DNA from: Copromyces sp. CBS 386.78
Lineage: Eukaryota > Ascomycota > Sordariomycetes > Sordariales > Sordariaceae
Direction: 5' to 3'
Assembly: GCA_030685235.1 (NCBI GenBank)
Contig: MU839095.1
Location: forward strand, 496,001-560,000
DNA length: 64,000 nt
Made by a program: the position numbers and the translations under genes. The notes below the pieces were generated by a model. It saw nothing but the letters and a program-made list of their open reading frames with translations, had not been told where the DNA came from and made no database searches. Each line of letters opens with the position of its first letter. Within the stretch, counting starts at the first letter, position 1. Shown here one piece after another: positions 11,000 to 22,004 of this stretch.

Positions 11000-12300
11000 A
11001 TGCGTTCCTGCACCTTGAGCACCGGCTTGGTCGTGTGGGCCTTGGCCCTGAACGTCTCCAGTTCTGCTCTGCCGAACAGAGATGTGGCTATCAGCGAAAG
11101 AGACATCGAGAAAGCCAGTCTGTTCAAAAAAATGTACTTCCTTCACACTAACCTACTCTCACTCCCGTGCTTTGCCCCTTTGCTGACACGTGGAATGATA
11201 GGATCTCTGGTTTTTATGTCCCTCGCTCCGTCTACGCCCACCAGGACGCCGATGTCGTCGAAGAGGTTGTCGTCGAGGAAGTTGCCGAGCGCGCCGCCGA
11301 GATCCAGAAGCGATTTTCTCAAGACGACGCTGATGTCGTTGAGGAGGTTGTCGTGGAAGAAGTCGACGAGCCCGCCCAACGCAAGCGCTCCGCCTCGGCC
11401 AGTGTTGCTAAGGCCGCCGCTTCCGTCTCGTCCGAGGCTGCCGCGCTCTCTTCCGAGGAGGCTGCCATTTCTTCCAACACCAAGCCCGCTTCGGTTGCTA
11501 GCTCGACTGCTGCTCCTGCTAAGACAACTGCCGCGGACAAGGCCAAGTCCTCGGCTGTTAACAAGGCCGCTTCGACCGCAACCGTCAAGGCTGAAGCCAA
11601 GTCCGTGACTGTCTCTGCTACCGTCACCGCGACGGCTACGCCTGTTGAAGAAGTCGTGTCCACCGCTAAGACTACCGAGTCCGCTACCGTCACTGCTACG
11701 GCCACAGCTACCAAGTCCGTTTCTGTCACGGCCACAGCTACCAAGTCCGTTTCTGTCACGGCCACTGCTACCGCTACCGAGACCGTGACTGCCACTGTCA
11801 CTGAGTCTGCTAAGCAGTATAACGCCGCTTCTTCTGGCGCTGCTTCCGAGTTCGCCGCTCCGTCCAAGGGCGCTGATGACAACGAGGATCACGCTGGCGA
11901 CGACGGCGAGGGTGGAGGTGAGGGCGAGGGAGAGGGCTATGATGCCGACGCGTCGGCCACTTGGCCCGCACCCACCGCCGGCGCTGCTGGTGGTGAGCAA
12001 GGTGGAAAGGAAGAAGGCGAGGAGCCCTGCCCCGAGGATGATGCTGAGGGTGCCGTCGCTGAAACTGGTGCTGCTTGGGGAACCGACTACGTCTACGGCG
12101 GCTATGGTGCCTATGGCGGCCATGGCGGCTGGACCAAGCCCACCGGGCCCCCTGCTCCTGCGGCCACCGGCGGTGGTGCGGACGGCAAGAACCGCGATGG
12201 ATTCGCGGATGTCCAGCTTGCTGGGGCGGCTGGTCATAAAGTCGATGCCAAAATTGCGTTGGCTGTTGGTCTTGCTGGGTTGATGTTCTTGCAGCTTTAA
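11000..12300 (+). CDS. Ala/Ser/Thr-rich secreted protein with GPI-type tail
   Basis: Two exons, 11000-11133 and 11202-12300, with a 68-bp GT-AG intron, give 410 residues. I do not recognise a characterised family. An N-terminal signal peptide (MRSCTLSTGLVVWALALNVSSS) and a hydrophobic C-terminus (ALAVGLAGLMFLQL) suggest a GPI-anchored cell-wall or surface protein. After the signal come two near-identical acidic blocks, DADVVEEVVVEEV, each followed by a dibasic Kex2-type site (QKR, then QRKR). A long Ala/Ser/Thr/Val low-complexity stretch follows, including an exact 30-bp tandem duplication, then an acidic Gly/Glu region and a Gly/Tyr-rich stretch. The Thr/Ser content predicts heavy O-glycosylation. 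The start is set by the signal peptide. The opposite strand is also open for long stretches, but that reflects Ala/Thr/Val codon composition. Confidence 0.8.
11225..11376 (+). repeat. Two-copy acidic repeat in the GPI-type protein
   Basis: Two copies of a block encoding DADVVEEVVVEEV lie about 87 bp apart (about 11246 and 11333). The DNA copies differ mostly at third codon positions, which suggests the repeat is kept at protein level. Each copy ends in a dibasic processing site. Confidence 0.8.
11700..11759 (+). repeat. Exact 30-bp tandem duplication in coding sequence
   Basis: The unit ending CCGTTTCTGTCACG occurs twice in immediate succession and encodes ATATKSVSVT twice. Perfect identity suggests a recent duplication within the low-complexity domain. 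Confidence 0.9.
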
Positions 12301-14123
12301 ATGAAGCTGTATGTTGATTTGGTCTGTGTGAGAGGGGAGGGATGGGCTTTCGTGGATGACAATGGTGGTGAAAGAGTTGAGTGACATCAGGGCTCTTTCA
12401 TCATCTTCGGCTTGTCGACTTTACCCCTGATACGGCAAAGGGGGTAATAGAACATAAGACATCGATCGATGACAAGTTGGCCGACCGAAACTTCTCGAAG
12501 CTCTCTCTCTCTCTCTCTCTCGCTCTCGACGGACAGAAAAGTACACATTGACTGGTTGACAGTCTAATGAGAGACTTTGCCTTGCTCTCTTGCGGAGCCG
12601 GTGCCTGGCTATAGCCACACAATCACAATATCGATATCATGGCTTTTTGGTACTCGGTCCTGACGATGGCGAAGCTGTTAGTTGTCAGCCAGTTATCTCC
12701 CATACCTAGTTTGACTTGGAGGAAATGAAGTGGTTGTACATGTGAACGGAAGGGGCATGTTCCTAACGAGTTGTCTGCTTTTCCCAACTTTTGTCTCTCT
12801 TTTGGTTATGCTTTTTGTTTTTAGCTTTGTGTAAGAGATGGATACAGGGGTTGGATACGTTCGTTTGGATCTACCTATACCCCGATTGTTGTAACAGAGT
12901 GATGTTTGGAACTGGATAATGAGCACAAGGAAGGGGAACACGCGGGGCACAGAAAAAAAAGTGGGAATGGCTCTGTATAATAGTAATGAGGTAGTTGTGT
13001 TCAGAAACAAGGGCATTCTCACATTTGATGGTTCCTCTAGATGTTGAAGTGTTGTTTGGATTTGAACTTGCTTGTTGCTCCGTCACTTTCGATCTGGGGT
13101 TGGTGGTGGCTTGACCATAAGGTAGCTTTCGGGGCGTGGGTCAGGTGTAGCGGTACTCATTAGAGTATTCACCGTACCCTTACCTACCTTTGAGTAGAAA
13201 TGAGACAAAATGACTGCAACGACAACACAATGAGTGGCTAGCTGAGCATGATGGTTCAGGGTCTTTATCCCAAGCTACGTCTCTCTATCTTCAGTGTCTC
13301 TGATGGATCTTCACTAGTGAACGCGAGTTGTTTCGATATCATACGATATCTCGCAATGCTGGGAACCCTGGGAGTTGTTCCATCAGTGGGCTTTAGGTAG
13401 AATTTGGGGTCCAAACTGCGCGGATCCCTTCTAAAACACCACTTCTCAGTTCATTCAACCGTTTCGTACTCTAGTTCGCATGGTTGGAGATGAAAACGGT
13501 GAGCATGCTCGGGGAGTTAAAAAGTCCGTTGTTTATCAATCAATGCGGCTTCTGGTGAGAGGTGTCAAGAGGGGAGCCAAGTCAGCCCAGTCTTGCCGAC
13601 GGGAGGATGTCAGGTGAGCGTTGCGAAACCGAGGGGTGCAGATGCACGGCAGCATACCGAGATTGATCTTGCATTTAATGTACAGCACAGCACGTCGTCT
13701 GTGGAGCCGTTGGGCTCTGCCGCAGGTCAAAGCAATGAGCACATACCGTAGAAACTCGAGAAACTGGCCAAAAGCTAAGGTATCCCTCTTAGTGTGGCAG
13801 ATATGTACAGGGAGCTGGCAGGATCAGCCCGCTTCCTGTACATGTAAATGTATGTGTGTTAACGTGGAGGGGCAATGTTTCTGGTCGGGGGAGGGCCCAA
13901 ATAAAGGAGGAGACCGCTGGGACCAAGAGGAACCCTGGGCTGCCGAGATTCTACATTGTGTTGCACCCGTAACATGTCGGCTGCACAGGGTTATATACGC
14001 TTGCTTACTGGGCTGATTCCTGCCCTACTTCCGGCACGCTAAGAGGGATAGCTTTTGGACAGTTTCTCGAGTTTCTACGGTAGGGGCTGGGCTACCTTCT
14101 CCTTCTCAGCCCATCTCTCATTT
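12301..14123. other. Convergent intergenic region
   Basis: This is the 3' space between the GPI-type gene (+) and the aspartyl-tRNA synthetase (-). It carries a CT dinucleotide microsatellite at about 12501-12521 and a short palindrome GATATCATACGATATC near 13336. I see no gene; open frames here have no recognisable content. Confidence 0.5.
12500..12522. repeat. CT dinucleotide microsatellite
   Basis: About eleven uninterrupted CT units downstream of the GPI-type gene stop codon. Confidence 0.9.
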
Positions 14124-16434
14124 TTAAACGTCCTGCTTCTTCACCTCCTCCTTCTTAGCGATCGCCAAATGGTAAGTCTCCAGCTGCTGAGGAGTCATCT
14201 TGCTCGGGCTCTTGACCGTCAGATCCTCTCCCTTCATGCTCTTTGGGAAAGCAATCACGTCTCTCACGGAATCCGTGTGCGTCAGGACAGCGACCAGCCG
14301 ATCAAAGCCCAGCGCGAACCCGGCATGCGGCGGACATCCCGCGCGCAACGCCTCGAGCAGGTGTGAGAATTGGGCCAGACCCGCATCGGTCATCTTGAGG
14401 ATGTTGCGCATCACGTACTCCTGCATGGAAGACAGGTGGATACGGCGGCTGCCGCCGCCGAGCTCGACGCCGTTGACGACCAGGTCGTAGTGGTCGGCGC
14501 GCGCCTTGAGCGGGTCGGTGGCGAGCAGCTCGACGTCGGCTTCCGTCAGGGGCGCGGTGAACGGGTGGTGTGTTGCCTTAAACCCGGCTTGGCCGCCCTG
14601 GCCCGGGTCGATGCCGTCATCGGGAGTGAACATGGGGAAGTTGACGACCCAGAGGAACTTGAGGTCGAAGCTCCGCGGGAGAAGACCGGCGGATACGAAA
14701 GCGTGGTAGAAGTGGGTGCGGGCAACGCCGAGGGCCGTGGAGCCTTCGCCTTGGAAGGGGGCGTTCTTGCGCGCCTGGAAGACGAGCACGTCGCCATCTT
14801 CAAGGTCGGAAAACTGCTCCATGCTGGTGAGCGCGTCGAAGCCCTCGAAGCCAAGCGAGGAGAGACCGCAGAGGGGTTTCTTAGAGTTGAACATGAGGGC
14901 GGCGGGGGCGCCGTCGGGGTTCTTGGCGAGGGGCTTGGGGAGTTGATCCATCAGTTTGTCGACGAACTCGGCAACTGTACCGGGGGTGATGGTTTCTCCG
15001 TCGAGTTGGGGACGGATGCGGAAGACTTCAACGATAGGCTGTTCGGTATGGGTGATCATGGAGACAAATTGGGGGGGTAGGATATGCTCGACACGATGAA
15101 GCTGGAATCAGGGTTAGATAGCTTAAGTATCAGATCTAAAGTGGGGAGACGTACCTCGAAGGGGATCCGAAGGTCAGGCTTGTCAATGCCGAATCTTGTC
15201 ATGGCCTCGTCGTATGTGAGCCGAAGAAAAGGGGCGGTAGGCTCAGGCCATTTAAGGTCACCATTTTCGGTCGACTCGCCGTTGTTCAGGCCGCGCTTGG
15301 GTACAGGATAGATATCATCACCGCTCTTCACGATGTTGAACTGGGCATTCAGAGCAGGGAGCAACTCGGCGACAAGAGTCTCGACAGTGCGCATGACATC
15401 CTCGCCCGTGGCGAAGCCCATTTCCATATCAAGCTATGCCAAATATTAGCATAGGAAATGGGTGATAGAGAACAGGCTGACATACCTGGGTGAACTCGGG
15501 CTGGCGATCGGCTCTCAAATCCTCATCACGGAAGCAGCGAGCAAACTGGTAGTAACCACGAATACCGCTCGACATGAGAATCTGCTTGTATTGCTGCGGA
15601 CTTTGGGGCAGAGCATAAGCTAGCCCACGACGTCTTGTCGGAACCAAGAACTCTCTTGCTCCCTCAGGGGTGGACTTGAACAGAATGGGCGTTTCCACCT
15701 CGGTAAAATCAAGATCATTCAGTGTCTTCCTGAGTTGGAAGCCGATCTGGGGACGAGCCAGTAGTCGAGAGCGGAGGGGGTCTGAGAAGCGAATTTGGAG
15801 ATGCCTGGCAGAGGCAGGGAACTGAACGCCCTCGGAGACGATGATATCTTTGGGGAAGGCATTGAGAGGCTGAATGGCGTCAAGGTCCAAATCGATACGG
15901 CTACCATTGAGCTGAGCAACGGTTCCAGTCACGCACACGGGGCTGTACAAGGGGACAGCTCTCAGGGCCTTGGTGACCAGCTGCTCTGGGCTTCCATCCT
16001 CTTTGAACGTGGCTGTGACCTGGACCGAAGGGCCATTCTCAACCTGGATGTCGGCAAACACCAGTTTTGAGCTCTTGACTCTTCGTCTGAGGAGAAAGCC
16101 ATGGACGTTGACCTTGTTGCCCTCGACAAAGTCAGCGGCCTTGGACGCACTGGGAAATTGGCCTGGCCAGCATCAGCCAAGCTCAGGTAAGGCATAGTAA
16201 GACATGGCGATACCTACTGTATTGTGCCCATTCCTCGCGGAGTTTATGGCCGGCAGACACTTTATCACCTGATGGTGAAGCCAGAGCTGGGGAAGTATGA
16301 AGCAGGCGTTGCGAGTTCCGGGGCAGGCATTTTAGCGACTGCCATTGAGGGATTGTGCGGCTTGTGTACAGCCTCGAAGTCTGAGACGGTATTAGTCTAC
16401 AAAGCCGTCTCATGGAGACGCGAGGTTGAGCCAT
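14124..16434 (-). CDS. MSD1: Mitochondrial aspartyl-tRNA synthetase
   Basis: Four exons on the minus strand, 16434-16218, 16162-15486, 15433-15155 and 15101-14124, with introns of 55, 52 and 53 bp, give 716 residues. The enzyme charges mitochondrial tRNA-Asp with aspartate. The N-terminus ([23 protein letters not shown]) is basic, hydroxylated and free of acidic residues, as in a mitochondrial presequence. An OB-fold anticodon-binding domain follows ([12 protein letters not shown]). The class II core is of the bacterial type: [15 protein letters not shown], motif 2 [18 protein letters not shown] (restored by the second intron join), a GAD-like insert, and motif 3 [11 protein letters not shown]. 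The join at 15155/15101 restores [16 protein letters not shown]. The first intron boundary (donor GTAGGT, acceptor CCAG) is chosen because it keeps the frame; an alternative donor four bases downstream would break it. Yeast MSD1 is similar but shorter. Confidence 0.93.
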
Positions 16435-17679
16435 GGCAGTCTGATGTCGGCAACGTCTGGCGACCTTCCGTCTTCCGCTTCTGGTTGAGAGAGCTCCATC
16501 GTGAACGGGGTTGTTGGTGGTGTGTGAGCCCCGGTCCAGGGTTGAGTGTGCAGTGGACGAGACGTGCGAGGGTTGAGCTGCGAGTGCTAAGATGGTCCGA
16601 GCTTTGGTGGAAGCTCCGCGGTGCCAGCCGGAGGCTCCCGCGTTTGCCGCCGCTCGCTGCTCGTTGGTCGGCAGATCCATTGGTGGCTCGAGCACGCTTC
16701 GAAATTTCAAGTGGGGCCCAGTCACGCCCGCACCACAGAGAACAAAAAGCTCGGCCGCGCGCCGACTTTTGAGAATTTTCTTCTTTTTTTTTCTTCATGA
16801 CCCTTCCATTCAAAACAATATGATGAAAGCCCAGGTGTTAATTTGATGAAGCTTCCTCTTTCCTGACCTTTCGAACTCTCCCCTCACGGGGCTTAAGTGG
16901 TTCGATGGTGACGGAATGTTGGGAATTTTGAAATAAGCGTTCGGCACACCGACCTTGTTACTCATCGGACGCCAACACGGCACTCTGATTCTATCTGAAT
17001 GAAGGAGTTCTTGTTTTCTTGTCTTTTCTTCCTTTCCCCTCTGGTCGTTGCACACCAGTCTTGGTTTTTATAGGCTCGGGTTCCCTTGGGTCCATATTTA
17101 CATACCCTACTACTCTCACTGTTACGAGCTGTGTAGGATCCAAGGTAAGACTTTGCTAAGGTATAGATTTAGAGAGATGGTTGTCCATCGTGTGTATACA
17201 TGTGCGGGGATCTCGTCAGCCAGCTTGGTGGTTCCCTATGCATATTGGGGGTCACAGAGGCTGGTTTAGGACACGACCGCTGATATCATATTCTACAATA
17301 TCGCATTTATATCGCTACAGTTTTGCTGTCTTGGAATGGTTCCATGTCTTGCGCACGTATCAGTGGGGAATATAGTAATCTCCAAATAAGATGGGCAGTA
17401 GCGTGATTTGCGATCTCCCCAAGCGCATCATGTCGAGATTTGAGGGTGAGCCCCATCGCAACCCAAACCCTTGGGTCATGCACACCATTTTCTGGATGCA
17501 ACACTTTTCAACGTCGGCAGTGATGCTCAACGTGGTTCCATTCAAACCGACGCCCGACATTAAGGTAGAGAGGTCGAACAAGGAATCCGGGTGATGTTTG
17601 TCGGAGATCACTCATCACTGGACTGCTGTGCCTGGAGACTGGAGGAGGACCCATGTCAATGATATCCCTTGTATTTCGT

Positions 17680-17730
17680 CTACTCGTCTGGGCTAGAAAC
17701 GCCTTCAGACCCAATGCGCCAGCATTGGGT
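17680..17730 (+). repeat. Left terminal inverted repeat of the MITE
   Basis: Perfect 51-bp reverse complement of 17928-17978; includes the nested hairpin at 17709-17730. Confidence 0.95.
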
Positions 17731-17927
17731 AAACACTAACCTTCCCAAATCGATATTTAAGGATATTTGGTAGTCTATGATAGATTTATACGATTGTATG
17801 AACTGGATTGCTTATAGTAGGTATGCAAAAAAACGGTGGTACATCGATTTGCTAACAAAATGTAGGGTTGTGCCATGTACCGAATTTTTTTCGCGAATCA
17901 ATGTGCATTCGCAATTCAATGTGCCAG

Positions 17928-17978
17928 ACCCAATGCTGGCGCATTGGGTCTGAAGGCGTTTCTAGCCCAGACGAGTAG
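17928..17978 (-). repeat. Right terminal inverted repeat of the MITE
   Basis: Perfect 51-bp reverse complement of 17680-17730. Confidence 0.95.
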
Positions 17979-18608
17979 CGCGTATCCGCCATGAAATCTG
18001 CCCGTCACCTTCTGCGCTTCTCCCGTTGTCTCCATGCTCCCCCGTGCAGCTGCCCTCGTGCAACCTCCAATCGTGCATTGGCTTCAACATCTCCCTACCC
18101 TACCGCTGCCGCTCCCCCTACCGTTCCCCCTCGGCTCCCCCCTACACATTGAATCGCCTACAAACGCCAGTACGTACCTGTTCGGGGTCCCAGTCAAAAG
18201 TGCTGCACAGGGCACTTCCTTATAGATTACATTGTGTTCATCCGACGTCCAAGGCCACACGGTATTGAGGCATCTACACTCCCGCTCCATCGGCTTCCTC
18301 CAGCCAACGACCACCGCCGTCATTACATCAGACACTTCGAGTCGATACATCCAGCTATTCCGAGGTCAGACGCTGCCCGACCGCGACCCCCAATCCAACA
18401 ACCGCGGTATCAACTGTTAGGCCGGCCGCCATTCACTTACATCATTTCATCTTACAATCGTTCCGGCTCAATCCCTCCATACACTTCCGAGACCCGACAA
18501 CCGACGAGCAATATACGAGCTGGAATTCGCGCGCCGAAGTTGACACTACAAGCACTTTTTCAATACCCAGGAGCAGGTCGGCCATCTGGTTGCGACTAGC
18601 TAGAGGAA

Positions 18609-20787
18609 ATGGCAAGCTCCTTCGAAAAGTCCGTCAAGGGCGCGACCAAAATCAAGGTTCGTCAGCCGGTCCTACTTGTCCTACACTGCCATCTCAGAGC
18701 CTTGCGATCCGGCGGCTAACGCTCACAATCGATCATGACAACAGGCCGCACCTCCAAAGACGAAGTACATCGAACATATCCTTGTCGCGACACATTCGGG
18801 TGAGGCGGGAGTGGGCGAGGTCTTTAGGGTATTACAGACACGGTTGCGCGATTCAACATGGACCGTTGTCTTCAAGAGTTTGATTACGGTACACCTCATG
18901 ATCCGAGAGGGTTCGCCAGATGTTACCCTAGCATATCTTGCTAAGCACCGGAGTATGCTGGGTCTGGGCATGATATCGGATGGTTAGCAGTGCCGGAGCC
19001 ATGGGTTCCTTTCACCTTGTCTTGCTCTTGCGCAGAGTGCTAACAAGTGGCCGCGCAGTTCAAACACAAGGTCTAAACATTCGTCATTACTACGACTACC
19101 TTACCGAAAGGGTGCGAGCGTACCGCGACACAAAGATTGATTGGGTTCGAGGCAGGGAGAACCGGTTAGAGAAGCTCTCAGTCGAAAAAGGCTTGCTGCG
19201 AGAGACAGAGTCTGTTCAGAAGCAGCTCACTGCCTTGCTCAAATGCGATGTACGTTGCTCTCCGGATGTATGCGCTTTTGACGCTTGTTGCTGACACATA
19301 TGAGCAGGTCATGGACAACGAACCAGAAAATGAAATTACGGTTACCGTGTTTAGGCTCTTGGTTCTTGACCTTCTTGCCTTGTTCCAAGCTCTAAACCAG
19401 GCCATGATCAACATTCTCGGTAAGACCTTATTCAACTTCACCTGACGTTGCCCCAAGCTGACACGTCTCAGGCCACTTCTTTGAAATGTCAAAGCCTGAC
19501 GCCGAGAGAGCTATGGACATTTACCGGAACTTTGCCCGCCAAACCGATTTCGTGGTGCAATACCTCAGTGTCGCTCGGCAATATGAACACCATACCAGGG
19601 TTGAGGTTCCTAAGCTCAAGCACGCGCCCGTAAACCTTGGGCGACAGCTGGAGGATTATCTGAAGGATCCGGACTTCGAGATTCACCGGAGGCAATATTT
19701 GGCCGAGCTGGAGGCGAAGAAGAAGGGAGGCTCATCTTCGGTGTCGAAGTTCCCTAAGGCGGAGTCGTCCACGAATAACACTGCCGCAGCGACCACAAGC
19801 ACAAAAGAAGAGTCATCAAGGCCAGCCATTCCTATCAAGTCGGCGGATGCCAACCTCATCGATTTCTTCGACTCGATCGAGCAAAACCAGACGCAAATGA
19901 ATGTCCAGGCACAACCGCAACTTCAGCAACCTCAGGGACAGATGCAAATGAGCGCAAACCCATGGGCACAGGCTGGCTTCCAACCTCAACCCACTCAGCC
20001 GTTTCAGACCAACGATTTTGCGGCTCAGGCTGCCTTCCAACAAGCTTTCCAGCAGCAGCAGCAGCAGCAGCCAACAATGGATCCTTTTGGTCAAGTTCAG
20101 CAGACTCCTCAGCAACCGATGCAACAGGCCTTCACGGGAGCTGGGTATGGTGGCTTTTCTCTCCAGCAACAAGCCTTCCAGACCACCTCGTTGTCTCCTG
20201 TCCCCCAGGACTCCATGGCGAATTTCCAGACGGCTGCAACCACCGGCTTCGGAGGTCTTCAGCCACCCCAGCAAGTTACCAACCCTTTCCGACAGTCTAT
20301 GATGATGAACCAACAGCAAACGGGATCTCCATTCTCTCCAACGAACAACTCTCCTTTCCAGCAGCAGCAGCAACCACAACAGCAACAACAGCAACAAATG
20401 CAGCGTCCCGTGACTGCGCAGTCTACCAACCCCTTTGCTCGCGCATCTCCCCAAGCGGCACAACCTTTTGCTTCTCCTCCAGCCAACTCGCCTTTCCAAT
20501 CGGCTCCTCCTCAGCAACCACAGCCGACCGGAACGAACCCATTCGCGAGGGGCTTCGCCGCTTCTCAGCCGGCTCAACAGCAGCAGCAGCGGCCCGTCAC
20601 TGCCGGCGGCCCCCTCCTTGCGACGCCAACAGGCAGCACAAATCCTTTCCGTCAGGGTGCGTTCGTGAACCATGCTACCGGTATGGGGTGGCAGCATAAC
20701 CAAGCGCCTATAGGGGGCGGGCTCGACCAGCTCGAGACAATCCCGGTGTTTCCGAGGCCAGCACAGCAAACGCCATGGCAGCAATGA
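18609..20787 (+). CDS. AP180: AP180/YAP1801-type clathrin assembly protein (ANTH domain)
   Basis: Five exons, 18609-18656, 18745-18982, 19059-19249, 19308-19419 and 19472-20787, with introns of 88, 76, 58 and 52 bp, give 634 residues. The protein links PI(4,5)P2 in the plasma membrane to clathrin and cargo such as v-SNAREs in endocytosis. The ANTH domain occupies roughly residues 1-290. It opens with SFEKSVKGATKIK, then the lipid-binding PKTKYIEHIL, continues with KSLITVHLMIREG and LNIRHYYDYL, and ends with a helical region around EMSKPDAERAMDIYRNF. Each intron join restores domain sequence. The C-terminal half is Gln/Pro-rich and disordered, with several poly-Gln runs and four NPF motifs (TNPFRQ, TNPFARA, TNPFARG, TNPFRQ) that bind EH-domain proteins such as Ede1/Pan1. 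Yeast YAP1801/YAP1802 are equivalents; which is closer cannot be judged here. Confidence 0.93.
20052..20072 (+). repeat. CAG microsatellite encoding polyglutamine
   Basis: Near-pure CAG run in the disordered tail of the AP180-type protein. Similar CAG/CAA runs lie at about 20359-20398 and 20577-20591. Confidence 0.85.
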
Positions 20788-22004
20788 TGAGTGTTGTTTG
20801 TCTGCCCTCTGACAGCCGCGTAAGGCTTGACTCCCTTAATCTTGGATTTCAACGGCCGTAGGGGCAAGCGTTTGACGTTGACATGCACTAAACCCTTTTC
20901 AGCCGTTCTGCTGTTTTCCTTTTTTTTCTTTTGACTTGTTTGGTTTGTTCGGGAAGGCACGAACAGGCAAGCCATACATCTAGCGCGGCGTTCTTATTGC
21001 TTCTTTTCCCTCGCCCAGTTTCTTTTCACACTGGTATTATCATTCGATTCTCCGAGGAACCTTGATCATCTGGCATTGTTATCCCGAGATTTCTGGCAAT
21101 GCCCCCTCCTTATTCCACTAAAAGGTAGTCTACGTTTTGGGTAGCAGGGCAGTTTAGTGTTGTTGTGCGTTCAAATGGCCAGCAATAAGAAAAGTTAAAG
21201 ATTGATGGTTGAGAGGGATCAAAGGCTACGTATGTACACTCAAGTGCGTAAAGGGAGGGGCGATTTAAAGGGTTTACAAAGGGGAGTCGGAATGGATATA
21301 CAAATCAAGACGGCTGGATTGACTGGATTTCGAGTTTCCAAGACTGAATGGGTGATTGAGTTGAGTAGCTGCAAGGACAAGTCGTGGGCGTGGAGAGGCG
21401 TGATGATAGCGACAACATCAAATCTCTAGTTGTGTCGGTGGACACTTCTCCTGTCCAGGAAAGGCGGGATGGGACAGAAGGTAGACATTCTACAGTAGGA
21501 GGCCTGGAGGGCTCTTTTTACTTTGTAAATCTTAATCTGTATTATATTGGACACTTCTGAGTTCTATTTAATCCAATCCTGATATCTTCCGTGCGCTTCC
21601 TTTCCTCCCTCCTGTTGCAATATTTCACGCAATCCATGTTCCTCGCTTGGGCTTTATCACAAACGAATACTTCACTAGGCGGCAAAGAGCGCGATTGTTG
21701 TAAAGTACTGCATTTCGCCAAGTTCTATTCTACGTTGCTTCTAGACTGCGACCATCTGTATATTGAATTCCTCATCTTGAAATCCACACTAGACTTCGTG
21801 ATCTGTGCCCTCTAAAACCACCAATTCTAAAGTTCATCTCTATGATGTTGCCGCCACCCCACGTGTATTCCAAAGCCAAAATCCGTAAGGAAAAGCAAGA
21901 CTCAAATCCCTGGGTGAACGCCGTCGCTATGCAACCAAAGACACCACCACCTCCACGACCACGAAATAGGGTCTGTAGGGCATACCGCTCTAGAACCGCT
22001 CTGC
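20788..22004. other. Convergent intergenic region
   Basis: This is the 3' space between the adaptor gene (+) and TFB3 (-). It holds T-rich stretches (about 20917-20930) compatible with 3' processing signals. No gene is supported. Its open frames are short and uninformative. Confidence 0.5.

Larger units (their letters stand above)
17680..17978. mobile_element. MITE-like element with 51-bp perfect inverted repeats
   Basis: Positions 17680-17730 and 17928-17978 are exact reverse complements over 51 bp, with a 197-bp AT-rich centre and no coding capacity. Reading the ends as TA/CTCGTCTGGG at left and CCCAGACGAG/TA at right places a TA dinucleotide on each side (17681-17682 and 17976-17977), which fits a Tc1/mariner (including Fot1/pogo) target duplication. 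Each arm ends internally in a 9-bp hairpin, ACCCAATGC-GCCA-GCATTGGGT (17709-17730 and its mirror). The element is about 0.3 kb and must rely on a transposase elsewhere. The superfamily is inferred from the TA only. Confidence 0.85.
16435..18608. other. Divergent intergenic region containing a MITE
   Basis: These 2.2 kb separate the divergently transcribed synthetase (-) and clathrin adaptor (+). Apart from the inverted-repeat element at 17680-17978 no feature is supported. The stretch 18,000-18,600 is C-rich and pyrimidine-rich on the plus strand, a usual look for a fungal promoter and 5' leader ahead of the adaptor gene. Confidence 0.5.

Noticed and set aside
11143..12387. A 414-codon open frame on the minus strand across the GPI-type gene
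   Set aside because: It mirrors the Ala/Ser/Thr/Val codon composition of the plus-strand gene, has no intron logic or family match, and the plus frame has signal peptide, splice sites and a GPI-type tail.
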